A stretch of 64,000 nt of DNA from Gammaproteobacteria bacterium (GCA_026981985.1 JALSHZ010000063.1:1-64000); one strand, 5' to 3'. Positions 1 through 12,308 are shown, numbered from the stretch's first letter. The notes: generated by a model not told the origin, from the letters alone. Numbers and translations are program-made.

Positions 1-283
1 GGGATCCGGCAGAATGCGCGACATGAAATCCTGGCACCATTCGGAATAACTCGGGGATCTCTACGGCGCCGGATCTTTCGATCATGTCCCTAGTCAGTAT
101 CGTGACGGAGACCGGGGATCGAAAGGCAGATTGGGGAATCCTCGATGCGGTCATCACAATCGGGATGTCTGTCATCATTACCTCTTCGTCTGCCTCATTG
201 GCGTGATCGGTCAGGGCAGCGGCTTCTTGATGGCTGACGCTCCATAACAGGAATGCCGACACGGCTGCGGCTCGTTTCATCAT
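1..283 (-). CDS. TonB-dependent receptor, N-terminal fragment (signal peptide + start of plug domain); continues past the left edge
   Basis: Manual reverse translation from ATG at 283: MMKRAAAVSAFLLWSVSHQEAAALTDHANEADEEVMMTDIPIVMTASRIPQSAFRSPVSVTILTRDMIERSGAVEIPELFRMVPGFHVAHSAGS; typical plug motif (VMTASRIPQ..SPVSVTILTRDMIERSGAVEIPELFRMVPGF). Open to window edge, so absent from the ORF track. Confidence 0.85.
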   Translation of the reverse strand, partial: MMKRAAAVSAFLLWSVSHQEAAALTDHANEADEEVMMTDIPIVMTASRIPQSAFRSPVSVTILTRDMIERSGAVEIPELFRMVPGFHVAHSAGS

Positions 284-515
284 GACGAGTTTCTCTCTAT
301 CGCGTTGCTTTTACGTGGGGGGGGCTGGGAAGAAGGGGATTGTCTTAAAGTTACTGAGTCTGGACGTCTGTTTGATGCTTTTATTCCATCATATCCTGCA
401 CTCACCTAGATGCAACCCACTTTAGTCCACTTTAGCGTTTGTGCGTGCAGCGGAGCCTTGTTACTGGCTGATGTTTGTTATACTGTCCGCGTTTTTACGC
501 GCGTACCATATTGAC

Positions 516-543
516 AAGGCACTGCCATGGCGGTGCCTTTTTG
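516..543 (+). terminator. Terminator-like hairpin in the thrS upstream region
   Basis: AAGGCACTGCC-AT-GGCGGTGCCTT followed by TTT; one G.U pair. Confidence 0.5.
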
Positions 544-655
544 TTTCTGGTGCTGGTTCCCATGGCGTTGGCGGGTGTCAGGATGCATCCCGATCACGTC
601 AGCCGCTTTTGTTTGTTCATGTGGCCTGTGGTAGTGGCCACCACTGGAGGATTTC

Positions 656-2587
656 ATGCCTGTAATCACGCTCCCTGATGGTTCTACTCGAAGCTATGAT
701 CACCCGGTAACGGTGATGGATGTGGCGAACGATATTGGTCCGGGCCTGGCCAAGGCGACCCTGGCCGGCAAGGTGAATGGCGAGCTGGTCGATGCCAGCC
801 ATGTCATGGATGACGATGCTTCGCTGAGTATCGTGACCTCGCGAGACGAGGAGGGGCTGGAGGTTCTGCGTCACTCGTCGGCGCATCTGCTGGCGCAGGC
901 GGTGAAGGAGTTGTTTCCCGAGGCGCAGGTGACGATTGGGCCGGTCATCGAGAACGGCTTCTACTACGATTTCGCCTATGAAAGACCGTTTACGCCGGAA
1001 GATCTGGAGCAGATCGAAAAGAAGATGGCGGAGCTGGTCAAGCAGGACATTCCGGTGGAACGTTCCGTCATGAGCCGGGAAGAGGCTATTCCGTTCTTCC
1101 GTGACATGGGGGAGGAATACAAGGCCGAGATCATCGATTCCATTCCCGAGGGCGAGACGCTATCGCTTTACCGGCAAGGTGATTTTATCGACCTGTGTCG
1201 TGGCCCCCATGTGCCCAGCACCGGAAAACTGGGGCCGTTCAAGCTGATGAAGGTGGCCGGTGCCTATTGGCGGGGTGACTCGAACAACGAGATGCTGCAA
1301 CGCATCTATGGCACGGCCTGGCCGGACAAGAAACAGCTCAAGTCTTACCTGCATCGCCTGGCAGAGGCGGAGAAGCGTGACCATCGCCGTATCGGCAAGC
1401 AGCTCGATCTGTTCCACATGCAGGAAGAAGCGCCGGGCATGGTGTTCTGGCACGACAAGGGCTGGACGATCTATCAGACGATCGCCAGTTACATGCGCAA
1501 GCAGCAGCGCGCTCGCGGCTATCACGAGATCAACACGCCCCAGGTCGTCGATTTTTCACTGTGGGAAAAGTCGGGCCATGCCGCTAAGTTCGGCGACGAC
1601 ATGTTTACCGTCCACTCCGAAGGGCGTGATTTTGCCATCAAGCCGATGAACTGTCCCTGCCATGTGCAGGTGTTCAATCAGGGTTTGCGCAGTCACCGCG
1701 AGCTGCCGCTGCGGCTGGCCGAATTTGGTTCCTGTCATCGCAACGAGCCATCGGGGGCGCTGCATGGGCTGATGCGCGTGCGGGGTTTTACCCAGGACGA
1801 TGCGCATATTTTCTGCACCGAAGATCAGATTCAGGAAGAGGTTTCCGAGTTCATCGATTTCCTCCACGAGGTGTATGAGGACTTTGGTTTCACCGACGTG
1901 ATCTACCGCCTCTCGACACGGCCGGAGCAGCGTGTTGGCAGCGACGAGGTCTGGGATCGGGCGGAAAAGGCGCTGGCCGATGCACTCGATGCCAAATCGC
2001 TACCGTGGGAGGAGCTGCCTGGCGAGGGTGCCTTCTACGGGCCCAAGATCGAGTTCTCCCTGAAAGACTGCCTTGATCGCGTCTGGCAGTGTGGCACGAT
2101 CCAGGTGGATTTCTCGATGCCGGGTCGGCTGGGGGCAGAATATGTTGCGCCTGATGGGTCGCGCCAGGTGCCGGTCATGCTGCACCGTGCGATACTCGGT
2201 TCGTTCGAGCGTTTCATCGGTATTCTGATTGAGCACTATGAAGGCAAGTTTCCGGCCTGGCTGGCGCCGTATCAGGCAGTGGTGATCAATATCACCGACA
2301 AGCAGGCCGAGTATGCGACCAGTGTCGCTGAAGCCTTGGAAAAACAGGGCTTTCGGGCTTTTCCCGACTTGAGAAACGAAAAAATAGGCTTTAGAATCCG
2401 CGAGCGCACGTTACAGCGAATTCCATACATGGTTGTAACGGGTGACAAGGAACGGGAATCGGGTACTGTAGCTGTTCGCACACGAAGTGGCGAAGATCTG
2501 GGCAGCATGACGCTGGACGCGTTCATGGAACTGCTGGCTGCAGACATCGCGCAATTTGGTCGCGAACAAACACAATTGGAGGGCTGA
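656..2587 (+). CDS. thrS: Threonyl-tRNA synthetase
   Basis: 643 aa; TGS domain start [24 protein letters not shown], class II motifs ([45 protein letters not shown]). Confidence 0.98.
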   Translation: MPVITLPDGSTRSYDHPVTVMDVANDIGPGLAKATLAGKVNGELVDASHVMDDDASLSIVTSRDEEGLEVLRHSSAHLLAQAVKELFPEAQVTIGPVIENGFYYDFAYERPFTPEDLEQIEKKMAELVKQDIPVERSVMSREEAIPFFRDMGEEYKAEIIDSIPEGETLSLYRQGDFIDLCRGPHVPSTGKLGPFKLMKVAGAYWRGDSNNEMLQRIYGTAWPDKKQLKSYLHRLAEAEKRDHRRIGKQLDLFHMQEEAPGMVFWHDKGWTIYQTIASYMRKQQRARGYHEINTPQVVDFSLWEKSGHAAKFGDDMFTVHSEGRDFAIKPMNCPCHVQVFNQGLRSHRELPLRLAEFGSCHRNEPSGALHGLMRVRGFTQDDAHIFCTEDQIQEEVSEFIDFLHEVYEDFGFTDVIYRLSTRPEQRVGSDEVWDRAEKALADALDAKSLPWEELPGEGAFYGPKIEFSLKDCLDRVWQCGTIQVDFSMPGRLGAEYVAPDGSRQVPVMLHRAILGSFERFIGILIEHYEGKFPAWLAPYQAVVINITDKQAEYATSVAEALEKQGFRAFPDLRNEKIGFRIRERTLQRIPYMVVTGDKERESGTVAVRTRSGEDLGSMTLDAFMELLAADIAQFGREQTQLEG

Positions 2588-2590
2588 GAA

Positions 2591-3118
2591 ATCGCCGCAG
2601 CAAAAAAACTGAAGCACCGTATCAACGGTGACATTACCTCTCCACAGGTGAGGTTGATCGACGCCGACGGAGAAAACAAGGGTGTTCTCCCTACTCAGGA
2701 GGCGTTGGCAAAAGCCCAGGAAGCCAAGCTTGATCTGGTCGAGATTTCCCCCAATGTTTCTCCGCCGGTCTGCAAGATCATGGACTATGGGCGCTTTCGC
2801 TTCGAGGAAGGCAAGAAGTCTCAGGCCAACCGCAAGAAGCAGAAACAGATCCAGCTCAAGGAAGTCAAGTTTCGTCCTGGTACTGATATCGGCGACTACA
2901 ATATCAAGTTGCGGAATCTCACCCGCTTTCTCACCGACGGCAACAAGGCCAAGATCACCATCCGCTATCGGGGCCGTGAAATGGCGCACAAGGAGCTGGG
3001 TGCCGAGCTGCTGAAGCGGATCGAAGCCGATCTGGCCGATATCGCCGTCGTCGAGCAGTTCCCGAAGATGGAAGGCCGGCAGATGATCATGATCATGGGG
3101 CCCAAAAAGGGTAAGTAG
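2591..3118 (+). CDS. infC: Translation initiation factor IF-3, probable AUC start
   Basis: Frame extends upstream of the first ATG: ATC GCC GCA GCA AAA AAA CTG AAG CAC CGT ATC AAC GGT GAC ATT (..RINGDI..), preceded by GGAGGG; body [34 protein letters not shown] is IF-3. Confidence 0.93.
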   Translation: MAAAKKLKHRINGDITSPQVRLIDADGENKGVLPTQEALAKAQEAKLDLVEISPNVSPPVCKIMDYGRFRFEEGKKSQANRKKQKQIQLKEVKFRPGTDIGDYNIKLRNLTRFLTDGNKAKITIRYRGREMAHKELGAELLKRIEADLADIAVVEQFPKMEGRQMIMIMGPKKGK

Positions 3119-3310
3119 TCCCGTTCGCGAGGGCTTTCTCAGACCCGGTTTCTTTTATTGATTGAAACAGCGCGCCAGCATCGGTAGAATCGCGCGTCTT
3201 CGCGCCCTGCCGGCGTGGAGAATGATGTCCGGTTGCACACTGTGTCGCCGGCATGGCGAGTGCTTCTGCTAATGAAGCATTTTTTAGTTGATACGGAGTT
3301 GGAGCTGAAG

Positions 3311-3508
3311 ATGCCCAAGATCAAGACCAACCGTGGCGCCGCCAAACGCTTTCGCAAGACAGCGTCGGGCGCATTCAAGCGAAGCCAGAGCTTTCGCCGC
3401 CACATCCTGACCAAGAAGAGCACCAAGCGCAAGCGTCATCTGCGCGAGCCTGCCATGATCGCTTCCTGCGACTCGGCCATGGTGCGTCGCATGTTACCTT
3501 ACAGTTGA
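3311..3508 (+). CDS. rpmI: 50S ribosomal protein L35
   Basis: [45 protein letters not shown], 65 aa. Confidence 0.96.
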   Translation: MPKIKTNRGAAKRFRKTASGAFKRSQSFRRHILTKKSTKRKRHLREPAMIASCDSAMVRRMLPYS

Positions 3509-3525
3509 ACGAGGACGAGTAAACC

Positions 3526-3885
3526 ATGCCTAGAGTAAAAAGAGGTGTTACCGCCCGCGCCCGGCACAAGAAAGTACTAAAAAAGGCCAAAGGCTACTAT
3601 GGAGCCAGAAGTCGTGTGTATCGGGTTGCCACTCAAGCAGTTACGAAAGCCGGCCAGTATGCCTACCGTGACCGTCGCCAGCGCAAGCGCCAGTTCCGCG
3701 CCTTGTGGATAGCCCGTATCAACGCGGGAGCGCGCATGTTCGGTATTTCGTACAGTCGAATGATCAATGGTATGAAGAAGGCCAATATCGGCCTCGATCG
3801 CAAGGTGCTGGCTGACCTTGCGGTGCATGACATCGATACATTCGGCAAGATTGCTGAAAAGGCGAAAGCTGCCCTGGCGCAGTAG
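3526..3885 (+). CDS. rplT: 50S ribosomal protein L20
   Basis: [35 protein letters not shown].., 119 aa. Confidence 0.97.
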   Translation: MPRVKRGVTARARHKKVLKKAKGYYGARSRVYRVATQAVTKAGQYAYRDRRQRKRQFRALWIARINAGARMFGISYSRMINGMKKANIGLDRKVLADLAVHDIDTFGKIAEKAKAALAQ

Positions 3886-3931
3886 CTCTCCTGGGTGGAG
3901 CCGCCCCCGATCGGGCGGTTTATCAAGCGCG

Positions 3932-3962
3932 AAAAAAGGGAAGGGCGACCTTCCCTTTTTTA
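3932..3962 (+). terminator. Rho-independent terminator after rplT
   Basis: AAAAAAGGGAAGG-GCGA-CCTTCCCTTTTTT. Confidence 0.85.
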
Positions 3963-3987
3963 TTTGTCCCGTGTGACAGCCTGTTGA

Positions 3988-5073
<1,086 letters not shown>

Positions 5074-5136
5074 TCCGCAGTCCATTCGCTATGCATCTGA
5101 TATTGATGCATAACTTCAATTTTTGATGGCAAGGTT

Positions 5137-7515
5137 ATGAAAATTAACGAATCATGGTTGAGAGAGCTGGTTGATCCATCGCTGGACGCAAGCGAACTCG
5201 GTGAGCTGCTGACGATGGCCGGGCTGGAACTGGATGGCATGGAACCGGCGGCGCCACCGTTTTCGGGCGTTGTCGTCGCGAGGATTGCCGAGATCGAGCA
5301 ACACCCCAATGCTGACAAGCTACGTGTCTGCCAGGTTGATACTGGTGGCGATATCCTGACGCAGGTGATCTGTGGTGCCGCCAATGCGCGCCAGGGGCTG
5401 ACGGTCGCCATGGCAACCGTTGGTGCGGTGCTGCCGGGAGATTTCCGCATCAAGAAGGCGAAGCTGCGGGGTGTCGAATCGTTCGGCATGCTGTGTTCCG
5501 AGGCCGAGCTGGGACTGGCCGACAGCGCCGATGGCATCATGGAGTTGCCAGATGATGCGGTGCCAGGCACCGATTTTCGTGACTGGCTTAACCTCGACGA
5601 TATTGTGTTCGATATTGATCTCACGCCCAATCGGGCCGACTGCCTGTCGCTACAAGGCATCGCGCGTGAGGTATCGGTATTGACCGGCGCGCCGTTGACG
5701 CTGCCCGTGGTTGAGGATGTCGCTGCTGCAACACAAGCGTCGCTGGCCGTCGATCTCGACGCTGCGTCGGCTTGTCCGCGTTACGCCGGTCGTGTGATCA
5801 CTGCGGTCGATACCAGTGCGGAAACGCCGCTGTGGATGCAGGAAAAGCTGCGTCGCTGCGGCATCAGAAGCCTCTCGCCGGTAGTGGATGTAACCAACTT
5901 TGTCATGCTGGAGCTGGGCCAACCGATGCATGCCTTCGATCTGGATAAGCTGCACGGGGGCATTCGTGTTCGCCACGCCACCAGCGGTGAAAAGCTGACC
6001 TTGCTCGACGGCAAGGAGGTCGAACTCGACGATGACACGCTGGTGATCGCGGATCATGATCGGGCGTTGGCCATGGCTGGGGTGATGGGGGGCAGTGATT
6101 CGGCAGTCGATGAGCAGACGCGCAGTATTTTCCTTGAAAGCGCCTTTTTCACGCTGCAGCAGATTGCTGGCAAGGCGAGGAAATATGGGCTGCATACGGA
6201 ATCATCGCATCGTTTTGAGCGGGGCGTCGATTTCTGCTTGCAGCGCAAGGCGATCGAGCGCGCTACGGCGCTGATACTCGATATTTGCGGTGGCGAGCCG
6301 GGCCCTGTGGTCGAAGCCGTCAGCGAAGCCGATCTGCCACAGCTGCCGGCGATTCTGTTGCGCCAGGAGCGTCCCGCCAGGATGTTGGGGATCGAGATGG
6401 ACGCGGCGCGAATTGTCACTATCCTCGAAGGCCTCGGCTGTGAGGTCGAAGCCACCGAGGCGGGCTGGAGCGTCACTCCGCCCAGCTACCGCTTCGATCT
6501 GCGCATCGAAGAGGATCTGATCGAGGAGCTGGCGCGGGTTTATGGTTACAACAATATCCCGTCGCATAGCCGCAGCTGGTCGCCTGAGGTTCGTCCCATT
6601 CCTGAGAACGAGGTTCCCGTTGCCATGTTGCGGCAGCGACTGACGGATCTGGGTTATCAGGAAGTCATCACCTACAGCTTCATCGATGACAAGACCGAAA
6701 GCCTGGTCAACCCCGGCATCCAGGCGTTGGGGCTGGCGAACCCGATATCATCTGAGCTGGCTAACATGCGCACCACGCTCTGGGGTGGGTTGCTGCAGGT
6801 CGTCCGTTACAACCTGCGACGCCAGCAGCCGTCTGTGCGTATCTTCGAAACAGGACTGGTGTTTCTGCCACAGGCCTCTGGGCTGGAGCAGACTTCACGG
6901 CTGGCGGGTGCAATCACCGCCACCGCATTTTCGGAGCAATGGTCCGTGCCAGCGCGTACCCCTGACTATTTCGACATCAAGGGGGATGCGGAAAACCTGC
7001 TGCAACTCTGCCATCTGGATAGTAAAGTGACCTGGCTCCCGGGCGAACATCCGGCGCTGCATCCTGGTCAGTGTGCCTCGGTCCGTCTCGACGGCAAGGA
7101 GATCGGCATCGTCGGCGCATTGCATCCTGAATTACAGGCCAAACTCGATATCGATGAACCAGTATTCCTGTTCGACTTCGATCAGGCTGTGCTGCGACAT
7201 CGGGATTTACCCCAGTTTCAACCACTCAGTCGTTACCCGGCGATGCGCCGTGATATTGCTGTTGTTGTCGACGAAACTGTGAGCTTTGGCCAAATTTCAC
7301 AGAGTATCGAGTCGCTCGACCTCGATTTGATTCGCGGCTTTGAGATTTTTGATGTATATAAAGGGGAAGGCGTAGCATCAGGTCGAAAAAGCATCGCTTT
7401 AAGCTTGATTTTACAGGACTTATCGCGCACTCTAGAGGACGAGGTTGTGGAGCGTGCAGTGACGATGGTGCTGCAAAAACTGGAATCGGATGTTGGAGCG
7501 TCCTTGCGAGACTAA
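5137..7515 (+). CDS. pheT: Phenylalanyl-tRNA synthetase beta subunit
   Basis: 792 aa; [31 protein letters not shown].., tRNA-binding, B3/B4 and B5 domains. Confidence 0.97.
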   Translation: MKINESWLRELVDPSLDASELGELLTMAGLELDGMEPAAPPFSGVVVARIAEIEQHPNADKLRVCQVDTGGDILTQVICGAANARQGLTVAMATVGAVLPGDFRIKKAKLRGVESFGMLCSEAELGLADSADGIMELPDDAVPGTDFRDWLNLDDIVFDIDLTPNRADCLSLQGIAREVSVLTGAPLTLPVVEDVAAATQASLAVDLDAASACPRYAGRVITAVDTSAETPLWMQEKLRRCGIRSLSPVVDVTNFVMLELGQPMHAFDLDKLHGGIRVRHATSGEKLTLLDGKEVELDDDTLVIADHDRALAMAGVMGGSDSAVDEQTRSIFLESAFFTLQQIAGKARKYGLHTESSHRFERGVDFCLQRKAIERATALILDICGGEPGPVVEAVSEADLPQLPAILLRQERPARMLGIEMDAARIVTILEGLGCEVEATEAGWSVTPPSYRFDLRIEEDLIEELARVYGYNNIPSHSRSWSPEVRPIPENEVPVAMLRQRLTDLGYQEVITYSFIDDKTESLVNPGIQALGLANPISSELANMRTTLWGGLLQVVRYNLRRQQPSVRIFETGLVFLPQASGLEQTSRLAGAITATAFSEQWSVPARTPDYFDIKGDAENLLQLCHLDSKVTWLPGEHPALHPGQCASVRLDGKEIGIVGALHPELQAKLDIDEPVFLFDFDQAVLRHRDLPQFQPLSRYPAMRRDIAVVVDETVSFGQISQSIESLDLDLIRGFEIFDVYKGEGVASGRKSIALSLILQDLSRTLEDEVVERAVTMVLQKLESDVGASLRD

Positions 7516-7517
7516 CG

Positions 7518-7820
7518 ATGGCACTAACAAAAGCAGACATGGCCGAGATGCTCTATGAACAGCTTGGTTTGAACAAACGCGAAGCCAAGGAGCTGGTTGA
7601 ACTGTTTTTCGAGGAGATCCGTCTCGCGCTGGAGAGCGGATCGAATGTGAAGTTGTCAGGCTATGGCAATTTTGTGCTGCGGGATAAAAGCCAAAGGCCC
7701 GGGCGCAATCCGAAAACCGGAGAGGAGATCCCGATTTCGGCCCGCCGCGTCGTCACTTTCAGACCGGGACAGAAACTCAAACAAAGAGTCGAGAATTATG
7801 CTGGAAGCGGGGAACAATAA
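7518..7820 (+). CDS. ihfA: Integration host factor alpha subunit
   Basis: [88 protein letters not shown]; follows pheT. Confidence 0.97.
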   Translation: MALTKADMAEMLYEQLGLNKREAKELVELFFEEIRLALESGSNVKLSGYGNFVLRDKSQRPGRNPKTGEEIPISARRVVTFRPGQKLKQRVENYAGSGEQ

Positions 7821-8151
7821 CGAATTGCCGACCATACCCGGCAAACGCTATTTCACCATTGGAGAGGTGAGCGAGCTGTGTGGCGTCAAGCCGCATGTGT
7901 TGCGCTATTGGGAGCAGGAATTTCCTCAGCTCAAGCCGGTGAAGCGGCGCGGCAACCGGCGCTACTACCAGCGCCAGGATGTGCTGCTGATTCGGCAGAT
8001 TCGCAGCCTGTTGTACGAGCACGGGTATACCATTGGTGGCGCGCGCCAGAAACTTTCCGGTGAAGACACCAAAGAAGATTCCATTCAGAGTGACCAGATC
8101 GTCAAGCAGATTCGTTCCGAGCTTGAAGATCTGTTGAAATTACTCAAGTAA
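7798..8151 (+). CDS. MerR family transcriptional regulator
   Basis: [55 protein letters not shown] overlaps the end of ihfA. Confidence 0.9.
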   Translation: MLEAGNNNELPTIPGKRYFTIGEVSELCGVKPHVLRYWEQEFPQLKPVKRRGNRRYYQRQDVLLIRQIRSLLYEHGYTIGGARQKLSGEDTKEDSIQSDQIVKQIRSELEDLLKLLK

Positions 8152-8166
8152 CCATCTATATTCCGC

Positions 8167-8318
8167 CTAGCTATTCAGTCGGTAGAAAAATAGAGCCGTA
8201 ACTGCTCAGATTGCCGCTAAAGCGCGTCAGATCAAGGCGGGAAATGTGAGTTTACAGGTGTAAATGACCATTTCCCAACACAGAGATGGCGCGTTTCAGT
8301 GGTGAGCTGAGCAGTTAC
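8167..8318 (-). mobile_element. MITE-like hairpin element, copy A (152 bp), imperfect 8-bp target duplication
   Basis: Outer ends ctagctattcag / ctgagcagttac, internal gtaactgctcag; flanks TATTCCGC (8159-8166) and AATTCCGC (8319-8326), 7/8 identical; homologous to copies at 49124 and 57390 in opposite orientation. Confidence 0.85.
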
Positions 8319-8373
8319 AATTCCGCTCTCCTGATTTTTGCCCGCTCGGGCCTCAATCAATCAACGTCTTTGT

Positions 8374-8450
8374 CGGGGCGTGGCGCAGTTTGGTAGCGCA
8401 CTTGCATGGGGTGCAAGGGGTCGTAGGTTCAAATCCTACCGTCCCGACCA
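8374..8450 (+). tRNA. tRNA-Pro(GGG)
   Basis: CGGGGCG-TGGCGCAGTTTGGTAGCGCA-CTTGC ATGGGGT GCAAG-GGGTC-GTAGG TTCAAAT CCTAC-CGTCCCG-A-CCA; cloverleaf folds, anticodon GGG, CCA encoded. Confidence 0.97.
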
Positions 8451-8522
8451 TTTATTCATCCGTCGACCTGCCGGTTTTCGGACAGCATGCCAATGATGGT
8501 TATCCTGACGGTCTGACTGCCA

Positions 8523-10793
8523 ATGCATCCCGATTCTCATCATCCCGTTCCGGATCTCAAGCAGCTGGTACTCGTCGGCGGTGGCCATAGCCAATTGCAG
8601 GTGCTGATGTCACTGGCAATGCAGCCGATTCCCGGGCTGCGCACCGTGCTCATCAGCAAGGACACCATGACTGGCTACTCGGGGATGCTGCCGGGGTATA
8701 TTGCTGGGCACTACACTTTTGACCAGACGCATATTGATCTGCGCCGTTTGTGCGCCTGGGCGGGTGTGGTGTTTATCGAAGACAGCGTCGTCGGGCTCGA
8801 AACGACGACACGCAAACTCGCCACGGCTCGTCACGGTGATATCCATTACGACTGGCTATCGATCAACATCGGTTCGACGCCGAATCGCCGCCATATCACC
8901 GGCCAGACGGACCGCCTGATTCCGGTTAAGCCAATCGATCAGTTCTTGCAGCAGCTTGACCGTATCGAGCGCCGTGTCATGGACGCTGGCCAGCCGCTGC
9001 GACTGGGTGTGATTGGGGCTGGCGCGGCGGGTGTCGAAGTACTGTTATCGCTGAAGTACCGGCTGGAGCGGCAGCGTGGTGCGACATCATCGGCATCAGA
9101 CTTCGAATTCCATCTCTTCAATGCAGCCGATAGCATCTTGCCGACCCACAATTCGCGGGTGCGCCGCTTTTTCCTCGAACATCTTTCTCGTGAAGGCATT
9201 GTCGTGCACGACAATTTCGAGGTCGTGGCGCTGGAATCGGTGGATGTGCTGTCCCGAATCGGTGAACGCGTCGCGGTGGATGAAGTCATCCTCACCACCT
9301 CGGCTGCGCCCCAGCCCTGGCCGGGAAGAGCGGGGTTACAGGTGGATGAGCGCGGCTTTATCGAGGTCAATGCGTTCCTCCAGTCCTGTTCGCACCCCGA
9401 GATTTTTGCCGCCGGTGACATCGCGGCCTTTACGCCTTCGCCCACTGAAAAAGCAGGGGTCTTTGCCGTGCGTCAAGGTCGGCCGCTGGCGGAAAACCTG
9501 CGTCGCACGATTGCGGGACGGCCACTCAAACCTTACCGGGCACAGAAGAAGTGGTTGGCCTTACTTGCCTGCGGCGATCGATATGCGGTTGCGTCTCGCG
9601 GCCATTTTTTCGCCCGTGGGCGTTGGGTCTGGCGTTGGAAGGATCACATCGACCGCAAGTTCATGCGGATGTTCCAGGACCTGCCCGATATGCCACAGCC
9701 CGAGCGGCCGCATCTGGCTGAGGGGCTGCTCGCCGGCAATGAAAAGCTGGTCAGGAATCTTGGCATGCGGTGTGCGGGATGCGGTGCCAAAGTGGGCGGG
9801 GATGTCTTGCAGGGGGTGCTGGACAGTTTGCACCAGGGTTTGAACGGTGCGGTTGCCGGTGAAATCGCGCGTAGGGATGATGCCGCCGTCATTGACGTGC
9901 CGCCAGGGCGGCTGTTGCTTCAGAGTATCGACTACTTCACCGCGCTGGTCGATGATCCCTGGGAGCTGGGCCGGATTGCCGCCAATCACGCATTGGGTGA
10001 TATCTATGCGATGGGTGGGCAGCCACACTCCGCATTGGCATTGGCCAGTCTGCCTTACGGGAATGAGCAGTTACTTGCGGAAACGCTCCGCATGATGCTG
10101 GAAGGCGCGATGTCTCTGTTTTCAGATGCCGGGGTTGCGCTGATTGGTGGACACACCAGCGAGGCGGCGGAGCTGTCGCTGGGATTCAGCGTGAATGGTT
10201 TCGTGACCCCGGAGAAGCTGCTGCGCAAGTCTGGCATGCAGCCTGGTGATGTACTACTGATGACCCAGCCGATTGGAACCGGCGTGCTGTTCGCAGGCCA
10301 CCAGCAGGCGCGGGCGCAGGGCGTTTGGCTGGAGCAGGCGATCACCAACATGACACGCAGCTACCGGCATGCGGCGGAAATTCTGCAGACTCATGGTGCA
10401 ACTGCCTGTACCGACGTGACCGGCTTCGGCCTGCTCGGTCATCTGCTGGAAATGCTGCGCCCCTCCAACCAAAGCCTGTGCCTCGATATTGCCGCGATAC
10501 CACTGTTGCCTGGGGCGCTGACGTTATCGGCCGAAGGTATTCGTAGCAGCCTGTTTCCTGCCAATAGCAAGGCGCGCCATGTGATCACAAACCTTGAACA
10601 GGCGCATCGTCATGCGGCGTTCGAACTACTGTTCGATCCACAGACGGCCGGCGGATTGATGGCCTTCGTGCCAGCGGCCAGTGCTGAGGCTTGCCTGCAA
10701 CAGTTGCAGCAATACTATCCCGACGCGGCGCGGGTCGGTGAAGTCGTCGAAACGGATACTGCCGAAGCGGCTATTGAGATCACTGGTTACTGA
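8523..10793 (+). CDS. selD: Fusion: NDH-like FAD-dependent oxidoreductase + selenide, water dikinase (SelD)
   Basis: N-term LVLVGGGHSQLQVL..GYSGMLPGYIAGHY; C-term from about residue 400: GMRCAGCGAKVGGDVLQGVL..RRDDAAVIDVPPGRLLLQSIDYFTALVDDPWELGRIAANHALGDIYAMGG (AIRS/SelD fold, Cys in catalytic loop). Confidence 0.93.
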   Translation: MHPDSHHPVPDLKQLVLVGGGHSQLQVLMSLAMQPIPGLRTVLISKDTMTGYSGMLPGYIAGHYTFDQTHIDLRRLCAWAGVVFIEDSVVGLETTTRKLATARHGDIHYDWLSINIGSTPNRRHITGQTDRLIPVKPIDQFLQQLDRIERRVMDAGQPLRLGVIGAGAAGVEVLLSLKYRLERQRGATSSASDFEFHLFNAADSILPTHNSRVRRFFLEHLSREGIVVHDNFEVVALESVDVLSRIGERVAVDEVILTTSAAPQPWPGRAGLQVDERGFIEVNAFLQSCSHPEIFAAGDIAAFTPSPTEKAGVFAVRQGRPLAENLRRTIAGRPLKPYRAQKKWLALLACGDRYAVASRGHFFARGRWVWRWKDHIDRKFMRMFQDLPDMPQPERPHLAEGLLAGNEKLVRNLGMRCAGCGAKVGGDVLQGVLDSLHQGLNGAVAGEIARRDDAAVIDVPPGRLLLQSIDYFTALVDDPWELGRIAANHALGDIYAMGGQPHSALALASLPYGNEQLLAETLRMMLEGAMSLFSDAGVALIGGHTSEAAELSLGFSVNGFVTPEKLLRKSGMQPGDVLLMTQPIGTGVLFAGHQQARAQGVWLEQAITNMTRSYRHAAEILQTHGATACTDVTGFGLLGHLLEMLRPSNQSLCLDIAAIPLLPGALTLSAEGIRSSLFPANSKARHVITNLEQAHRHAAFELLFDPQTAGGLMAFVPAASAEACLQQLQQYYPDAARVGEVVETDTAEAAIEITGY

Positions 10794-11179
10794 TCAAGCG
10801 GCAAATCGTTATGCACTAGCGTCTCTATCTCGACGCAATCTTGCAGGGTACTGTGCAGCGTGCACAAATGCGCGGCTCGCTGTACAGCCTTCAGGCGTGA
10901 ATCTGGTAACTCCGCCCAGTGAATCAGCATTCTAATCTGGCTGATCCGGGTGGGCTTGCTGGCATATTCCCAACTGAGGTCGATGGAAATGTCGTCGGTA
11001 TCGACATCCAGGCGCATTGAGTAGTCTTCCATGACGGCAAAAGTACAACGCCCGAGCGCAGCGACAAACATGTGCATGGCGCTGAAATACAGCGCCTCCG
11101 ATTCGAGCGTAATGTCCATGCCTTCTTCCTCGAAGGCCGCCATTCGGATACGGGTCTGGTCGATGACGTAAATCTGCAT
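10787..11179 (-). CDS. OsmC/Ohr family protein
   Basis: 130 aa; ALYFSAMHMFVAALGRCTFAVMEDYSMRLDVDTDDISIDLSWEYASKPTRISQIRMLI; convergent with selD (7-bp overlap). Confidence 0.75.
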   Translation of the reverse strand: MQIYVIDQTRIRMAAFEEEGMDITLESEALYFSAMHMFVAALGRCTFAVMEDYSMRLDVDTDDISIDLSWEYASKPTRISQIRMLIHWAELPDSRLKAVQRAAHLCTLHSTLQDCVEIETLVHNDLPLDQ

Positions 11180-11299
11180 GGTGTTCTCGGTCGCTGGGAG
11201 AGGTGGCGCGGAGAGTATGACAGATCCAGCTGTTCGTAAAGATCGGCCGGCGTCGTTGCTGTAGAATGTGACAGATCAATGCACTAAAGGGGAGAAGCG

Positions 11300-11782
11300 A
11301 TGCCAAGTTTTGATATTGTTTCCGAGTTTGAACGCCATGAGGCGCAAAATGCCGTCGATCAGGCCAATCGCGAAGTATCGACGCGTTTCGATTTTCGCGG
11401 CAGTGATGCCAGCTACAGCCTCAAGGACGATGTCATCACCATGCAAGGCAGTGGCGAGTTTCAGCTCAAGCAGATGCTTGAAATCCTGCAAAGCAAGCTG
11501 CATCGCCGCGGTATCGACATTGCCTGTCTCGACGTGGGAGATTCACAGCCGAAGGGCAAGATGCGGACTCAGCCGGTTACGCTGCGCCAGGGAATTGATA
11601 CCGACACGGCAAAAAAGATCGTCAAGTTGATCAAAGAGCAGAAAATGAAAGTCCAGGCTGCGATTCAGGGCGACAAGCTGCGGGTCACCGGCAAGAAACG
11701 TGACGATTTGCAACGTGTGATAGCACTGCTGAAGGAGCAGGATTTTGGGTTACCGTTGCAGTTCAATAATTTCAGAGATTGA
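11300..11782 (+). CDS. yajQ: YajQ family nucleotide-binding protein
   Basis: MPSFDIVSEFERHEAQNAVDQANREVSTRFDFRGSDASYSLKDD..VQAAIQGDKLRVTGKKRDDLQ. Confidence 0.96.
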   Translation: MPSFDIVSEFERHEAQNAVDQANREVSTRFDFRGSDASYSLKDDVITMQGSGEFQLKQMLEILQSKLHRRGIDIACLDVGDSQPKGKMRTQPVTLRQGIDTDTAKKIVKLIKEQKMKVQAAIQGDKLRVTGKKRDDLQRVIALLKEQDFGLPLQFNNFRD

Positions 11783-11828
11783 GCGGGTTTCCAGCGTGCT
11801 GGGAAATGACGACTGAACAAGGAAAAAC

Positions 11829-12308
11829 ATGAAACTGAAAAATGTCGCTTGGAAATCATTGCTGGCTGTTGTTGTGGCCGGTGCCATCCTGAACACCACG
11901 CAGGCGGAAAGCCTGATGGAAGCCAACGAGAAGGCGGGCAAGGCTTTTCTGGAGAAGAATCGCCATGCCGATGGTGTTCAGGTGACTGACAGTGGGCTGC
12001 AATACAAGGTGATTCGTGAGGGAACGGGAAAGCGTCCGGGGCCGACTTCGAAGGTGACTGTCAATTATGAGGGGCGGCACCTCAATGGCGAGGTGTTCGA
12101 TAGCTCTTACCAGCGTAACAAGCCGATAACCTTCGGTTTGAACCGCGTCATCAAGGGCTGGACCGAAGGTTTGCAGTTGATGAAGGAAGGCGCGAAGTAT
12201 CAGCTCTTTATCCCGCCGGAGCTGGGCTATGGTCACCGAGGAGCAGGTGCGGCGATCGGGCCGAGTGAGACGTTGATCTTCGATGTCGAGTTGTTGAAGG
12301 TCGAGTAA
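11829..12308 (+). CDS. FKBP-type peptidyl-prolyl cis-trans isomerase (exported)
   Basis: Signal peptide, then VQVTDSGLQYKVIREGTGKRPGPTSKVTVNYEGRHLNGEVFDSSY..FIPPELGYGHRGAGAAIGPSETLIFDVELL. Confidence 0.94.
   Translation: MKLKNVAWKSLLAVVVAGAILNTTQAESLMEANEKAGKAFLEKNRHADGVQVTDSGLQYKVIREGTGKRPGPTSKVTVNYEGRHLNGEVFDSSYQRNKPITFGLNRVIKGWTEGLQLMKEGAKYQLFIPPELGYGHRGAGAAIGPSETLIFDVELLKVE

Noticed and set aside
8160-8340. Copy A as a simple terminator or REP sequence
   Set aside because: Homology to two other loci, a composite end and the 7/8 target duplication fit a transposed element better.
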